Source: Nereocystis luetkeana (taxonomy: Eukaryota > Sar > Phaeophyceae > Laminariales > Laminariaceae). From it: 64,000 nt of DNA. The notes under the pieces were generated by a model. It did no database searches. It was given only the letters and a program-made list of their open reading frames with translations, and was not told where the DNA came from. This document shows, piece after piece, positions 23,463-35,342 of this stretch (its first letter is position 1; each line of letters begins with the position of its first letter). The stretch lies in NCBI GenBank assembly GCA_031213475.1, contig JARUPZ010000017.1, positions 4,398,849-4,462,848 on the forward strand, given 5' to 3'. The position numbers and the translations under genes were made by a program.

Positions 23463-23633
23463 GACCACGTACGTAATGGTTACAGGTCACCAGTGCTTAT
23501 AGGCAACAGATACGCGCAGTATCTATTGTACGGTATTACACAATATTTGTCTACTCGGGCGGTTCAACTTTATGTCTACATCCTCCGAACTATATATACT
23601 ATCACGTATTCATACAGCATACCAGGTATGCGC

Positions 23634-24176
23634 TCACTTTTTTACGAGGGTGTACTCGGATTCCAGGCTTCGTATAACCGAGGCCCGCAGTTCGCCTAAC
23701 CGGTCTTCCACGATATGTTGGACTGCCTCGTCTACGTGCCGCTGCACAACGAGCGACAACTCGTTGACCATATTGTCGAATTTAATTCGAACAATCTCTT
23801 CAATGCGGCTATCGAGACTCTCGTTCGTGTCGTCATCGGATACGACTTCCTGTGACAATAACAACGCTTGCCTTAGTAGACGTTGGCCTTGCTCTTCTTC
23901 GTTAGCAGACATGATGACGGCAGTTGATGGAAACGCTGAGGATGAAGATGGTGTATTGGTCAAAGAAGTTGATGCTGAAGTGACATGTACTTCGAAGTCG
24001 GTATCTTGGTCGAAGGCGATGTCAATCCGTCGTTGAGCTGCTCCAATCAGCGTTTCGTGAAATTGTCGCTCCTTTCTAACGAGAAAACTCCATGAACTGG
24101 CGCAGGATTTCTTGGTGCTGAGTTTTGGCGAGGTGTTTAGTTGCGCAATCAGCGAGCATCGCATGGGTTGCCACAT
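23634..24176 (-). pseudogene. Extra 3' open frame of the copia remnant, unknown product
   Basis: A minus-strand frame starts inside the RNase H end in another phase and continues about 150 codons past it. The translation includes RRIDIAFDQDTDFEVHVTS, a Ser/Thr-rich linker, then an acidic, helix-prone segment (for example DSRIEEIVRIKFDNMVNEL). Part of it is repeated in inverted orientation in the right arm, in frame, for about 80 codons until the junction near 24660. The family is not recognised. It could be an accessory ORF of the element or untranslated sequence that happens to be open. Confidence 0.35.
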
Positions 24177-24251
24177 GGTGGATGGTGATCTTCCCGCTCT
24201 TGACCAGCTCGCGTAGGAAGAAGAAGCGTAGCGAGATGTGCTTCGTTCTTG
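24076..24251 (-). pseudogene. Copia RNase H C-terminal fragment
   Basis: The minus-strand translation reads TKHISLRFFFLRELVKSG, then HVATHAMLADCATKHLAK, and stops at 24076. This matches the end of Ty1/copia pol, where the conserved pattern is K-H-I-x-x-R-[FY]-x-F-[IL]-R, then A-D-x-x-T-K-x-L. Everything upstream (gag, protease, integrase, RT) is missing: the frame runs straight into the inverted copy. Confidence 0.8.
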
Positions 24252-24421
24252 ACGAGCACATCGCGCTACGCTTCTTCTTCCTACGCGAGCTGGTCAAGAG
24301 CGGGAAAATCACCATCCACCATGTGGCAACCCATGCGATGCTCGCTGATTGCGCAACTAAACACCTCGCCAAAACTCAGCACCAAGCAATCCTGCGCCAG
24401 ATCATGGAGTTTTCTCGTTAG
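24249..24421 (+). pseudogene. Copia RNase H fragment, inverted second copy
   Basis: The plus-strand translation reads DEHIALRFFFLRELVKSG and later LADCATKHLAKTQHQ, stopping at 24421. It is nearly identical to the minus-strand fragment at 24076-24251. It is part of the right arm of the palindrome and does not lead into a correctly oriented 3' LTR. Confidence 0.8.
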
Positions 24422-24661
24422 AAAGGAGCGACAGTTTCACGAAACGCTGATTGGAGCAGCTCAACGACGGATTGACATCGCCTTCGACCAAGATACCGAC
24501 TTCGAAGTACATGTCACTTCAGCATCAACTTCTTTGACCAATACACCATCTTCATCCTCAGCGTTTCCATCAACTGCCGTCATCATGTCTGCTAACGAAG
24601 AAGAGCAAGGCCAACGTCTACTAAGGCAAGCGTTGTTATTGTCACAGGAAGTCGTATCCGA

Positions 24662-25138
24662 TGAACTGGTGAGAGTTCAGAGGAAGGGGGGTGATGGAGA
24701 GTGGCATCGCAAGGGGGGTTGCGCGCGCGTTCTCGTCCCACTGGACTGTCAGCTTATCTCGCTGCAACTTCCGCTATACCATCAACTTGTCAATTCAAAT
24801 GCCATAGCGGCACAACTACTTGATCGTCGAACCGTAACTTCGTTACTTATTGATTCGTCGAACCGTAACTTGCAGGTCTCGTCGTGGAACAAAATACGCA
24901 CACGTTGCATATACGTATGACGTACGAGTACGACATCATCGCTTGTCATATCACTGCTGTAGAGCATCGATACAATAGGATACTGTCTCGTACAGAATGT
25001 ATCCATTCCTAACACGAGTCCTCGAATGACTACAGCAGTCAGGCAACCCAATATACTGCTCGCTACTACCAGGCAGGTGCAGCTGCACAGTATTGATACA
25101 ATCTAAGATACGTACTACCGCATAGGAGTAATCTAACA
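24662..25138 (-). mobile_element. Ty1/copia LTR segment, right copy
   Basis: 477 bp, nearly identical to 22640-23116 and in the same orientation (TGTTAG starts at 25138 on the minus strand). It joins the inverted internal fragment at 24660-24664 without a primer-binding site, so it is not a normal 5' LTR. No 5-bp target duplication was seen between the two outer flanks. Confidence 0.75.
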
Positions 25139-26376
25139 ACCTTTACATACCACTCACTGCAGAATCTGCGATTCTGAATAACATCCCGCAGTCCTCGTGC
25201 TTTACGTTTCCACCTCACAAAAAAAAAATGAAAACTAGAAGCAAGTTTAACGGGGACCCGCGTTCAGAGCAACCCCTGCGAGCGCTATGAAATGCCATTT
25301 TTGTGTTCAAAGCATCGAGAAGCGACAGCACCGTAGCGGGGAAAGTCTATGAGGGTCGGGTCAACTAAAAAAATATAAACCCTCAGACCTATGCCGATGG
25401 GGAAGCGAAGTATCAATAAAAAGTTTGAATTTCAAAGATACCCGCCAAAAGGTTTTAGAAAACGCCTCCTATGGGCGCGCTGAGAAAAAACAAAGTTCCT
25501 AACTTTTCGAAAAGCCCGAAAAAAGCAAATCTGGGGCCGATGTTGGGCCAATATCGGCTTGAGAAAAACTCAGGCCAATCTATGGTTCGAAGCGGCGAGA
25601 TTCCGAGTCCTCGACAGACATCGATCAACAAAACCAGCGATTGCGTCAAGAATTGTGAACAGAGTGCGCTCGTTAGGGGCTACGATCCACCCCAGAGTCA
25701 CCGTCTTCACACCATGGCCGGTGTCATGTGGCGGGAGCTGACCAGGCGTATGATAAAAAAACATTTGGACGCTGGTTTGCACAAAACAGAAGACAAGCTT
25801 CTCCATCCATCTCGAATGGCATTTTTGTTTTTTCAGGTTTGGGAGGATACCGTACGACGCCGCCAGCAAGCTCTCGCCCCCTAGACCATGGATCCACCTG
25901 ATATCTTCGAGGCCGTCATCTATATTCGTTGGCCTTGCCAGATACCGAGCGGGTTGGCCGTGGGCTGAGTATATGTCGAGATCGAGCGTCGATCGTCGCA
26001 CGAGCTGGTTTCTATCACCGTGTTGACAGTTTGCAAACAGAAAAATCAAAGTGCGCCGCCTGCAGCCGTTGGGTTGAAAAAAACAAACGAAACAAACAGT
26101 TTTCTCTTTTTTTTCCCATAGCGGCGGTACGAGGATATTTCGGCTGTTCTTTGAAAACAATAGAGTGTCTGCGCATAATAATTTTGTGTATCGGGCATTT
26201 CCGTCGGAAATATAATCAAATTCGAAAGCCTTCCGGCATGCGCATGATCGGTGACGAATAAATAGCTAAATATGGGGTTCTTATGTTTGAAAAAAAAATC
26301 ACTTGAAGCAGCGTCAGCACTTTTGCAGGACCCAACGAGCAGAAAATACGTCGTGCAAGGAACAGCGCCTTCGTAC
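25139..26376. other. No confidently recognised gene
   Basis: Overlapping frames on both strands at 25471-26160 are long, but neither gives a recognised domain. A frame of about 150 residues on the minus strand has natural-looking composition; I cannot decide whether it is an exon. Confidence 0.35.
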
Positions 26377-26609
26377 AGCAGCAGCAGCAGCAGCAGGAGC
26401 AACAAGCTGCAGAATCAGTACGCAGCACAGCGATCACCAACAGGCAGCAGTGCGATCAAACTTGCGCTCGTCGACACTCGCTATGCAAGAAACGCCGCCA
26501 CAACGAGAAAATCGCCCTCCTTCTTCTTGGTTGTCCTCTCTCCCCGAAAAGGGGTGGCATTCGCGAAGATCAGGAGCGTGGCGGCAAGGGTGCGCGCTTG
26601 CAGCAGGAG

Positions 26610-26656
<47 letters not shown>

Positions 26657-27030
26657 GCAGCAGCCGCAAGCAGCAGCAGCAGAAGCAGCAGCAGCCGCAA
26701 GCAGCAGCAAGCAGCGCCTGCAACAGCGCTTGCAGCAGCGCTTGCTTGTGGCGGCTCTCGTGTTAGCAGCAGCGCTTGCTTGCAGCAGCGCTTGGTCGCA
26801 GCAGAGCTTGCTTGTGCAGCAGCGCTCGCAGCAACCCTTGTTTGCAGCAACGCTTGCTCATCGCAGGCAGTGCTTGCTTGCCGCAGCGCTTACAGCAACA
26901 ACAGCACTGCACAGCCAGCTGCACACTACATGCCGTAGTAGCAGTAGTCCGTGGCGTGCATCAGCAGCTGCAGCAGCACCTATCTGGTGCACCAGCAGGC
27001 AGCAAAGTAGGCATACAGCAGCAGCGGCAA
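26377..27030. repeat. CAG-rich compound microsatellite region
   Basis: The densest part is 26595-26720, with long runs of CAG interrupted by AAG, CCG and AAC. Lower-density CAGCGCTTG repeats follow (26715-26890), with 'gcagcgcttgc' recurring at least five times. Frames give poly-Gln, poly-Ala or poly-Ser depending on phase. An exon coding a Gln-rich protein is possible but not supported by flanking conserved sequence. Confidence 0.75.
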
Positions 27031-29147
27031 CAAATCTCGCAAAACCTCGCCGGTATCAGACATGGCCCCAGGTCACTCTCGGGGCAAGCTTGGCCAATCC
27101 AAAGCGTCCGGAGAGTGTTCGGCCAACAGAATGCAGCGGTCGAATCTGATATCTTACAATTATGGCTCTAGTGTACGTACATAGTACAATATGTATACTA
27201 TCCAAAAATAAATGCGTAACTTCGTCATTTTTACGCAGATTTGATTACGATTTTTGAACATAAATAGTCGCCGGTAATAACGGGGGAATAGATAAGTAAA
27301 ATTCATAATTTTTTTATTATGCGCAGAGACCCCGATATCTTTGAAAAAAACTTTTGAATTTCGCGTTTCCATTGGCATAGGTCTCACAGGCCCACAGGCC
27401 CAAAAATACTAAGAAGGGCAGCAGGCAGCGGAGGCGTTCGCTCGAGCGCCCCGTGACCCCGGGTCAACACGATCGAAACTGCAATCTTTCGGGATCATAA
27501 CGCTTCCCAAGGTGAACGTCAACGCTACTCGCGTTATTTTCGTAGCAGAATATGCGCCCTGTTGTCACTAGCTCGCCCGCCATTGGGAAATCTCAACATT
27601 AGGAGAGACGCACGATATGACTGGGTGCTCCGTAGCAGTGCAGTGCCAGCACATCGACACTCTCCCCGTGCCGTCATCAACTGGTATGGCCTCCCCCTAG
27701 TTGGCATGCCCGTGGAGATACGAAGCACCTGTGAACACATCGGATTTTACCTGTTGTCTTGATTTTTGGTGAATGACGTGAAATATTTTCGTTGGCGCGC
27801 GAGCCCCTCGTACCTGGTACAAAACCCCTGCCCTTTTGAAAGAACGCACGGCTATCTGCGGGCACCGCCTCAGGACGTGTGCTGGCCCGAAAACGACGTC
27901 GCTCCGAAAGTGTGGCTCGGGTCCAAGAGGTGCCTATGAGGTCCGCTTCCGTTTTGGTGAGGGTTTCCATGAATTTTGGTATGCGGGGCTCTTCAAGTAA
28001 TGTCCCCGGTACCTGTTATAAGTACCCCATGGGGTACGTGGATTAAAAGTAGAGGTACTTTTAAAACTGCAAGTACCCCCAAAGGAAGACCTACTGCTCC
28101 TGTTGTAACTATGAAACCTGATGCACACATTCAATGTCGACTTCTCCCAACTTTGGTCCGGTGCGCTACTGCTGTACAGCAGGCCACGGCACCACTACAT
28201 AAGGTCACATACAGCAGCAGTACTATATCTTGTCACTAGTGGTATCTTATACTACCACTGCTCCGTAATATTAAGAGTACGTCGACGTGGTTTGTTACAG
28301 TATGATACTCTCACTCGTACTCTTATCATTGTTTATGTATCTATCTCTAGCTCATAGCTCTCCGTCCACTCCCGGCGAACAAATGTTACTAATCTGTGTA
28401 CATCCTGAACTATACCTCGCATAACACGACACATTGCTCACCCCTGCTCATGAATCTAAATCTAACAGTATGTACCTGGTATGCCCCTAAGAAGAGCTGT
28501 GAGCTATATACGTGCCGATTCTCCCCTTAGGCAGGTGATGGCCAGTCACCAAAGAGGCGTAGAAATGGAGGCAAGTGAAAATTTAACAGAGGGTACGTAC
28601 GTAAGTAAGTATGTTCTACTGCTGGTTTTTCCTCACATTTTTGTTAGCGGAAAGGTGTGTAGAAGAGCTACTAACAACACATAGCTTCCTACCCGCCCTG
28701 GCCTCATAATTCGGGTAATAATGTATGTATTCATTTGTTTCCTGTTTCTTCGTGACTTTTTCGCGATTTACACTATTTATTTGTATTAGTATTAGAATAC
28801 TAACTGCTGCTTTGATGGTAATATATCTAAAATTGTCGTATACCTGGTAAGCAAGAACAGCAGACGCCATGGTGCACGAACGACCACCCACCGCACGTGC
28901 AACAAATGAGCAGCGCGAGCATCAGGCCTGCTGGACCCACCTTCAGAACGTATACCGTGTATCTGCACATCTATCTGTACGACTACATCCTCTGAGTTCC
29001 ACAGCTAGCTGTCAGATTGTGTTCCCCTCAAAACCCGTAGTACGCGCGATCGAAGCATCCGCGCAGCTTGCAAAGGTGAGTTTCGATTCAAATCCTCGAT
29101 CTCACAGCAGTTCTCGTACTTTTTTAATTGCTGCCGCCAACATCAAC
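27031..29147. other. No recognisable gene
   Basis: Mixed DNA. 'taagtaccccatggggtacg' near 28020 is a short palindrome. No conserved protein motif found on either strand. Confidence 0.45.
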
Positions 29148-29249
29148 ATTTTTTTTCTCTGTCTTTTTCCATCCCATTTTTTTTCTCGCCCCCTCTTAGT
29201 CGTAACTGAGATCCGGGGTAACATAGCAGGCTTTTCTCTCCCCCCCCCC
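29148..29249 (-). mobile_element. SINE 3' fragment
   Basis: On the minus strand this matches the last about 100 bases of the SINE body: 'aaaagcctgctatgttaccc' then 'ggatctcagttacga', and it ends in A-rich sequence (a T run at 29149-29156 on the plus strand). The 5' part is lost at the C run 29240-29254. Confidence 0.65.
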
Positions 29250-29478
29250 CCCCCGACTCCCCTCCCCGCCCCCCCTAAATTATATACCTGGTGTATATGA
29301 ATAACTGCACAGAGAACAGCGTGGATTGCGCAGGCCCAGCAACGGATCTCAACTGAGCGGGCGGTGGGTCGGGGGGTTGGGGGTAGTCAGTTTCATGCAT
29401 GACCGTAGTCGTATGATGATAGACTCTCGCATCACTACAGGGCCGGGGCGGAGCACGTCGGGTTTTCACCAACAATAC

Positions 29479-29479
<1 letters not shown>

Positions 29480-29518
<39 letters not shown>
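29480..29518. repeat. (AT)n microsatellite, about 19 units
   Basis: Uninterrupted AT dinucleotides of about 39 bases. Confidence 0.95.
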
Positions 29519-29521
<3 letters not shown>

Positions 29522-31353
29522 CGCCTTCTTCCCGTGACACGGTTTGGCGTCATTAGTTCCATGGTTCGATGATGTCGCCTCGGGTGGTGTTTTTCATCTG
29601 CTGTGTGATGCGGCGCTTGCGTGGTGATGGCGAGTGGTGGGTGAAACAACGCTCGTCGTTTGAGGGGTGGGGGGGGTCACTTTTTTCATGCCTCGATGAC
29701 TCGTCTTTGATTGATGTTTCAATAGGTTGTTGTGGATGGTGTTTAATGTTTAGGCTACGTCAATGGGGGACGCCGGGAGGAGTCCGCTTGAAGCCACTCG
29801 TCAACACTGGGGAGAGTTAGTGGTTACTACGTCGTTGCGCCATCCTTGGTCGGTATTAGTTAACTTCGTTCATCTAGGTAGCAGCTAGACCATCATGTTT
29901 ATGTCGAAGCAAGTTATGGAAGCCGGGAGGGCGTTAAGGACTTACCTCTGGCAGGCCGGTTGGGATCGACATTTACGTCGTCACCAACGATGGAACAATG
30001 GTCGTTGGGGGTTGCGGGCAGGGGAGCAGGGAAATTGTGTTGATGCATTTTATATATATATGCTGTAGCCTTCGTTGTCGAATTTGTTTTCTAGCGGCGC
30101 CCTAGTTCTCGTTCGCCGTGGCGCAGGTCGGTCGTGGACGGGTGGAGGTGGCCAAATTGTTTCACATGAACATGCTGTACCTTGGACTTTTATTTTGCAG
30201 TATGTGGTGGAGGGGTGATGGTATGGTGGCGTGGGGCAAAGTGCGTTGCCGCGCCTTTACAAACTAAACGAAGTATTTGCGTATGTAGTCGTTTCGGGTG
30301 TTGTCATTGCGCATGCTTGGGCTACGGTCGTGGCTGGTGTAAAGGGGTCGGAAGGGGGCGGGGGGTGTACCCGATAGTAGAGATGTACTTGATATCATGC
30401 ATGGCCGAGGTCGTATGACCATAGGCCCTCGAAACAAATGCCCGGACGGAGTATTTCGGGTTTTGACCCACCAGGCAGGCATTGCTTGCACCAGGCGCGG
30501 AGCGTCGTGAGGTGTCCGGCGAGACGCATGAAGGACGAGCTGCATCCTACTATTAATAATAAGAGCCGTTTGAGAGGCAGACCTCTATATGGATGACAGC
30601 TTCAATGGGTTAGTTTTATTTCCGGTGTAGGTGGGGGGCGGGGGGGGGGGGGGGGGGCATGATGTGCTTGCGTCAAAGCCGTATAGTTGCCTGGCGTTTT
30701 CCTCTCTTGTGGAAGGCGGCGCGTGGGTCGTGGCAACACGGGGGGGGGTGCGGGTTGGGTGGAAGGGATGTTGATGCTCGAACATTCATCGACACACGAG
30801 TGATGCTTTAAAGCGTGATTCTCGTTTAATCGTTTCGCGTGCTTGGGACCAAGGGATGCCCGGAGAAGTTGTCCTGTCTGCGGTCGACGTCTACACGGCG
30901 AAAAATGGGACTGTGTATAAATCCGTTGTTGCGGTCGGCGCTTGCGTGGTGCTTGTTGACAGTGTGGTGTGGGTTGTGGGGTGCGAGCGGCAGATGTTGT
31001 TGTGTTCGAACCTCCATTGACGTTGGACTGACTGTAGTTTTGTTGTTTAGCTGCCGTGGATATCTATGCGAATCCGAGCAAATTCCTCGTGGACGCTGGG
31101 AAGAGGTTATATCCTTAGCGCTTTCATCCCTCCATGCCTTACCTTGTACTCTGCCGTGTTCTAGTGTCCCAGGGGCGGGATATGCTACGACTGGGCGATG
31201 TTGGTGTGTGTGTACCTGCCGTTGCCCTGACATCCATGTTGCCCCCTTGTTGCGGTCGGCGTGTGTGTGGTGGCGGCAAAGGGGGTGTCCTTAAGTTGGT
31301 TGATGAGCCCTACGGGAACGAGCGTCTTTAAGCGTGTTGGATAATTCCTGATT

Positions 31354-31443
31354 CTGCGCGGTTTAGGGCAGGGAACGGATTGTGGGATATATCGTACACT
31401 GCGCGGTTTAGGGCAGGGGACGGGTTGTGGGATATACCGTACA
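31354..31443. repeat. Two-copy tandem repeat, 45-bp unit
   Basis: 'ctgcgcggtttagggcaggg' begins at 31354 and again at 31399; the rest of each unit ('ttgtgggatata') also matches with few changes. Confidence 0.85.
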
Positions 31444-31811
31444 TTATTCGCCTGGAATACTCAGCAGCACTCTGAGGCAACCAAAAACACAAATTGTCGT
31501 ATTGAATGGTTAGTGTGGAACCAGAGTACCGTAGGATACGTACTGACTGCTGCATGACTGGGGATAAACATACTATATTACTTGTACTTCGGCTGAAAAC
31601 ACGCAGTAAAAGCAGCCTGTGTACGAATATCAGGCATATTGACTCTTCATAATGTCAGCAGCATATTTTTAGATGATCTAGATAGAAATCTCCCCAGGAA
31701 AGCATCCATTTTGAATCGTAAATCCGTTGAAGCTTGGCATTTACCCCTGAACACTGGAAAATCGCCACCGTGTCAATGCGTACAATCTTGCCGTGTACGT
31801 CCTTCCACCAG

Positions 31812-32093
31812 CTAGGTGCTTCCTCTCAAGGTCCCCACAATATTACACAGTCGAATGACAACATTATTTGATTGATATATTGCAGATATAGCCTCTAAAT
31901 TGATAAGCTCTGTATCATTCCCGAAATCTGTTTTTGTCACAGAATAACCGACGCCTAAGATCGGCCCATCGTAGACGAGGTTCGAAAACCATTCCGAAAC
32001 AATCGAGAGCATCGATATTGGGTTGTTCTTTAGAAAGCCTGTGAGTTGAAAACGAAGACGGCCAGAACTTGATTTTTCTATCGTAGTACGCAT
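31812..32093 (-). CDS. Hypothetical small ORF (93 aa)
   Basis: ATG at 32093. The translation has balanced composition (for example FLKNNPISMLSIVSEWFSNL) and no low complexity, unlike most frames nearby. No family was recognised, and a second frame overlaps it on the same strand. It could be an exon or a chance frame. Confidence 0.2.
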   Translation of the reverse strand: MRTTIEKSSSGRLRFQLTGFLKNNPISMLSIVSEWFSNLVYDGPILGVGYSVTKTDFGNDTELINLEAISAIYQSNNVVIRLCNIVGTLRGST

Positions 32094-32330
32094 CTGAGCT
32101 CCAGTACGTATGAAACACGTGCATACACACTGGAATGCTCATAATCCAGTAGTAGCGGAAGCAAATGTATTGGAGGCTTCCGGGGCTGCAAACCAAGATC
32201 CCACTGCCCCCCCCTCTTTCCGCGGAAGCCTCTAATTTGTTTCCTTTCGTGAGAAAATCACGTCCGCTTGGTCCCGCCGAAGATTCAATCTGTTTCCCTT
32301 TGTCATCGAAGACAGAAGAAAGACATGGGC

Positions 32331-33112
32331 ATTCGAGAAAGTACGTGGAAGCCATTGGAAGGAGTACCAAGGCGTCACATTAATATGGGAGTAAGTGGGC
32401 GAAGTTGGAAGAACGTGGAACCCAAAAGGTAGTTCAAGGAAGCCCGTGGAAGTGAACGTATCTCTTTGGAAGCTTCCGGGGAAGCGCTACTACTGGGGTC
32501 TCCCCCCGAATCTTCCATGGGAAGCATCTGCGAATGCTACCATTCCTATCGAAAATTGAAGCTTCCCACTGCTCCCATTGGATCTAATCCATGGAAGCGG
32601 TGGAAGCTTCGATGGAAGTTGTGGAAGTTGATATGGGGGTGTTTAACCCTTAAATGGAAATGGTGGGAGCTTCCACGGAAGTGGTGGAACCTTCCATGGG
32701 AGTTAGTGGTGTAAAATGCTGTGGAAGTACCATAAACGTGTCAGTGAAAGTTTACATGGAAGCGCCCGAGTACTTCCGCGGAAGCAGCTCGCATGGAAGC
32801 TTCCATGGAAGTAGTGGAAGCTTCCAAGAAATATTGAAATATTTGGGTCTACTCTAAAATTGGTAGAAGTGCGCAGAAGCCAACTAAAGTAAATAAATGG
32901 TGTTCCTCGAAAGCTTCCGTGAAAGCGTCCACTGCCACTTCCATGGCACTTTCACGGAAGCTTCCACTACTAACTTTCATGGAAGCTCCCAGCTTCCATG
33001 GAAGTGGAAGCTTCTATCGAACTGGTTGAAGCTTTCGTTGTAGTGGTGGAAGCATCCATGGAAGTGGTGGAAGCTTCCGTGAACGTTATTGGAAGCTTCC
33101 ATCTACTTCCAT
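32331..33112. repeat. GGAAGCTTCC / CCATGG-rich satellite
   Basis: About 780 bp built of short irregular units: 'tggaagcttcc', 'catggaagtggtgg' and their complements. GGAAGCTTCC, itself palindromic, occurs at least six times (for example near 32468, 32798, 32817, 32954, 33069 and 33090), and TTCCATGGAA also recurs. Spacing is irregular, so this is not a simple tandem array. The inverted GAA/TTC arrangement (nGAAnnTTCn) equals the core spacing of a heat-shock element. No coding call. Confidence 0.75.
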
Positions 33113-35093
33113 GTAAAAAGCCAAAAATACACCAGACCCTACTTCTTTGTAAACATGGGGAAAACACTGTCCGATAAGAACGACCCTCAGTTAAGGTGCA
33201 TCTTGTTGGCAGGCCCATACTCTGCAATCATTCGTTACCCCGTGTTTCAGCAGGAACGACATCGAGAAAAATATATATTTCAAGTACTGATTCGCTACTT
33301 GCACGTACGCTCGAAGCTCCCAGCGCCCTTATGTACCCGATTGGCCACGCATCTCGATGGCCTCCCATGTGAATCGAGTTTGCTCGCTGCTACGACTGCG
33401 GCAGCTCTGGGGTGTCTACTATGTATTTCACTGCTTCTGAGTCGCGCGGGAGCTATTCGACGTACCTCGTACAGCGCGGCCCGCCTCTTCTTGCGGTGAT
33501 ATTCACCACGGGAGACGTGCCGACCCCCCAAAAAAGTCGTTGTGATCTTGTGCCCCCGGGTCACGACCTGCAACGGGCTTGCTGCTCTCTGACTTCTACC
33601 GACTCTTGAGAACCTGTATGGGGTTTCCATACAACTATGATCCGGAGCCCCTCCTTTATTGCCCCCACTATAATGCCAGTTTTTAAAACTCCCTCCACAC
33701 ACGCACGCGCACCATAGGAGGCCACCCGCTATAACGAGGCTGCCCAACGCTTGAGGGTCACAGCGTCCTTCGGTAGCACCTTCGTCCCTGGTTTAATCGG
33801 GAGTCCACCCTGAAGGAATACCGCAGGTGGCGAGGCTCTTGTCTCTGTGAAGAGAGATGGCGGAGATGGCAGAGGTGGCACCGAAGTGTATGTGAAGATC
33901 ACTTGTGATGAAGAAAGAAGATGGTTTGAAATTCGCGATTAAGTGGCCATTCTAGAAGGAATCTTGATCTCAGAGATGAAGAGGAGAAGAGGAAATGAGA
34001 AGGAGTGGAGGAGTGGAGAGTGGAGATGAGAGAGAGGAGTGGAGGAGAGAGAAGAAATCGAGGTGGGGCATGCCATCACCTGATCACGAGACAATGCCCA
34101 TGCTACGGGCAGGTGTTTTCTACAGCAGTCCGTCAAGGTTCCCTGAACCGTTCCTAGCAATGTCCCTGCAACGTTCTATGTAGCGTACTCGTAACGCTCT
34201 ATGTAACGGTACGGTACCTGATACATGTGGTGGTAAGCTAGCTACCCTGCGTTACGATCAGTATAACAGAGGTAAGTTGAATAGAGTACGTCGGTAAGCA
34301 AGAACGAACTCAAGTCTCGCCGCATACCTGTTATCGTATTTCTCCGCATCTATCATAATATACCTATCAATAGTAAGCTCGTGTGAAGTGACTGGACGTC
34401 AACATATATATATGGATCTCGACGTCCATACGCTGACACACCCTTGGTACATTGCCCCCCAGAGCGTTGCCTGAACCAACGTATTACACCACAGCTGCAC
34501 ATGCACTCGTAGTATTTTCGTCTTTGAAGCAGTCAATTTGATTGTGAAGGTCGCGATCTTAACGAGGAGTGTTTTCCAGTTTGTTGCGGTGTTTTCCCGA
34601 ACCTCCCACCAGTCCGCAGCTATACTAGACCAGCAGTTACCGCACCTTGGACCTGTCTTGACGACCCTGCTTCGCTGCGTCCTCTCGATCGCGATTCAAC
34701 AGCTACACCAGAACTGGTCCCAGGTGCACTTCAAGACTATACTGGTACAGCAACCCGTGTTGATCTGATTGATCAACTTTTCCTGTACATACGAAACACA
34801 ATTTTTCTCGTACCTCGATAATACTTCGGTTTTGATTGGTTTTCTGACTATTTATAGCGGGGATCCCCACCTGAAGAACAGCCCAACAACGATTTTCCTT
34901 ACAACTGATGTTTCGTGGTGTATATACCATAACACGACTGGTCGGGGTGACTTTACATTTAGTCAAAGTCCGCTGTGGGCGGAGTCGCCAGTTCCTCGAA
35001 CTTTAGGTCAAGCCTGGTGCACCTTGACCATACCACATCGGAGAATTACAGCCTAAGGGGTAAGGCCAGTGACAGGCCCGTTTAGCGGCCGTT
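33113..35093. other. No recognisable gene
   Basis: Purine-rich 'gaggagtggaggag' DNA at 33970-34060; otherwise unstructured. Frames near 33295-33747 and 34538-34768 lack an ATG or recognisable domain. Confidence 0.4.
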
Positions 35094-35294
35094 TCAGCAC
35101 CCTCGTTTTCGTCGGCATGCGTTAGTGAGCCGAAGCAATGAAGTGCATTGATACCATCGCGAGCACGAACCACGTTCACGGTGGTCTGATACGCGACAAG
35201 ACCACCCCCGTATGGGGTCCACGGCGAGCCCCCCGCCAAGCCCAACGGCTAGCCCCGCCGTGATAGCCACGGCAAAGCTCACAGTAATCTTCAT
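35094..35294 (-). CDS. Hypothetical small Cys-containing ORF with signal-like N-terminus
   Basis: ATG at 35294 on the minus strand. The first about 27 residues (MKITVSFAVAITAGLAVGL, then more Gly/Ala/Leu) resemble a signal peptide. The remaining about 40 residues carry five Cys and end in RRKRGC. No homologue was recognised. GC-rich repeats of 'gccgt/ggcgg' could produce this by chance. Confidence 0.18.
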   Translation of the reverse strand: MKITVSFAVAITAGLAVGLGGGLAVDPIRGWSCRVSDHRERGSCSRWYQCTSLLRLTNACRRKRGC

Positions 35295-35342
35295 GGAAAT
35301 GACCTCACGAAGCCAAACCGTGTAGGGACGAAAGGCCAGCAC

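Larger units (their letters stand above)
23833..24664. repeat. Palindrome in the copia remnant, about 409-bp arms
   Basis: The left arm (23833-24241) pairs with the right arm (24255-24664), separated by 13 bases. The arms differ at only a few positions. The right arm ends in 'gatga', the same five bases that lie at the left edge of the duplicated LTR segment, which marks a microhomology junction. Confidence 0.85.
29250..31811. other. No recognisable gene; several simple repeats
   Basis: Contains C runs (29240-29254), an AT microsatellite, G runs (about 30637-30657) and a two-copy tandem repeat at 31354. G/T-rich frames on the plus strand (29569-31300) lack recognised domains. Confidence 0.45.

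Noticed and set aside
26303-27171. Three long overlapping plus-strand frames and one minus-strand frame with poly-Ala, poly-Gln or poly-Ser
   Set aside because: They are phase readings of one CAG-rich microsatellite; no conserved flanking domain supports any frame.
29480-29518. AT run as part of a promoter
   Set aside because: A pure microsatellite with no adjacent supported gene.
35094-35342. Frames at 35003-35342 as a copia or secreted protein
   Set aside because: No retroelement motif could be matched; only the small ATG frame with a signal-like start was kept, at low confidence.
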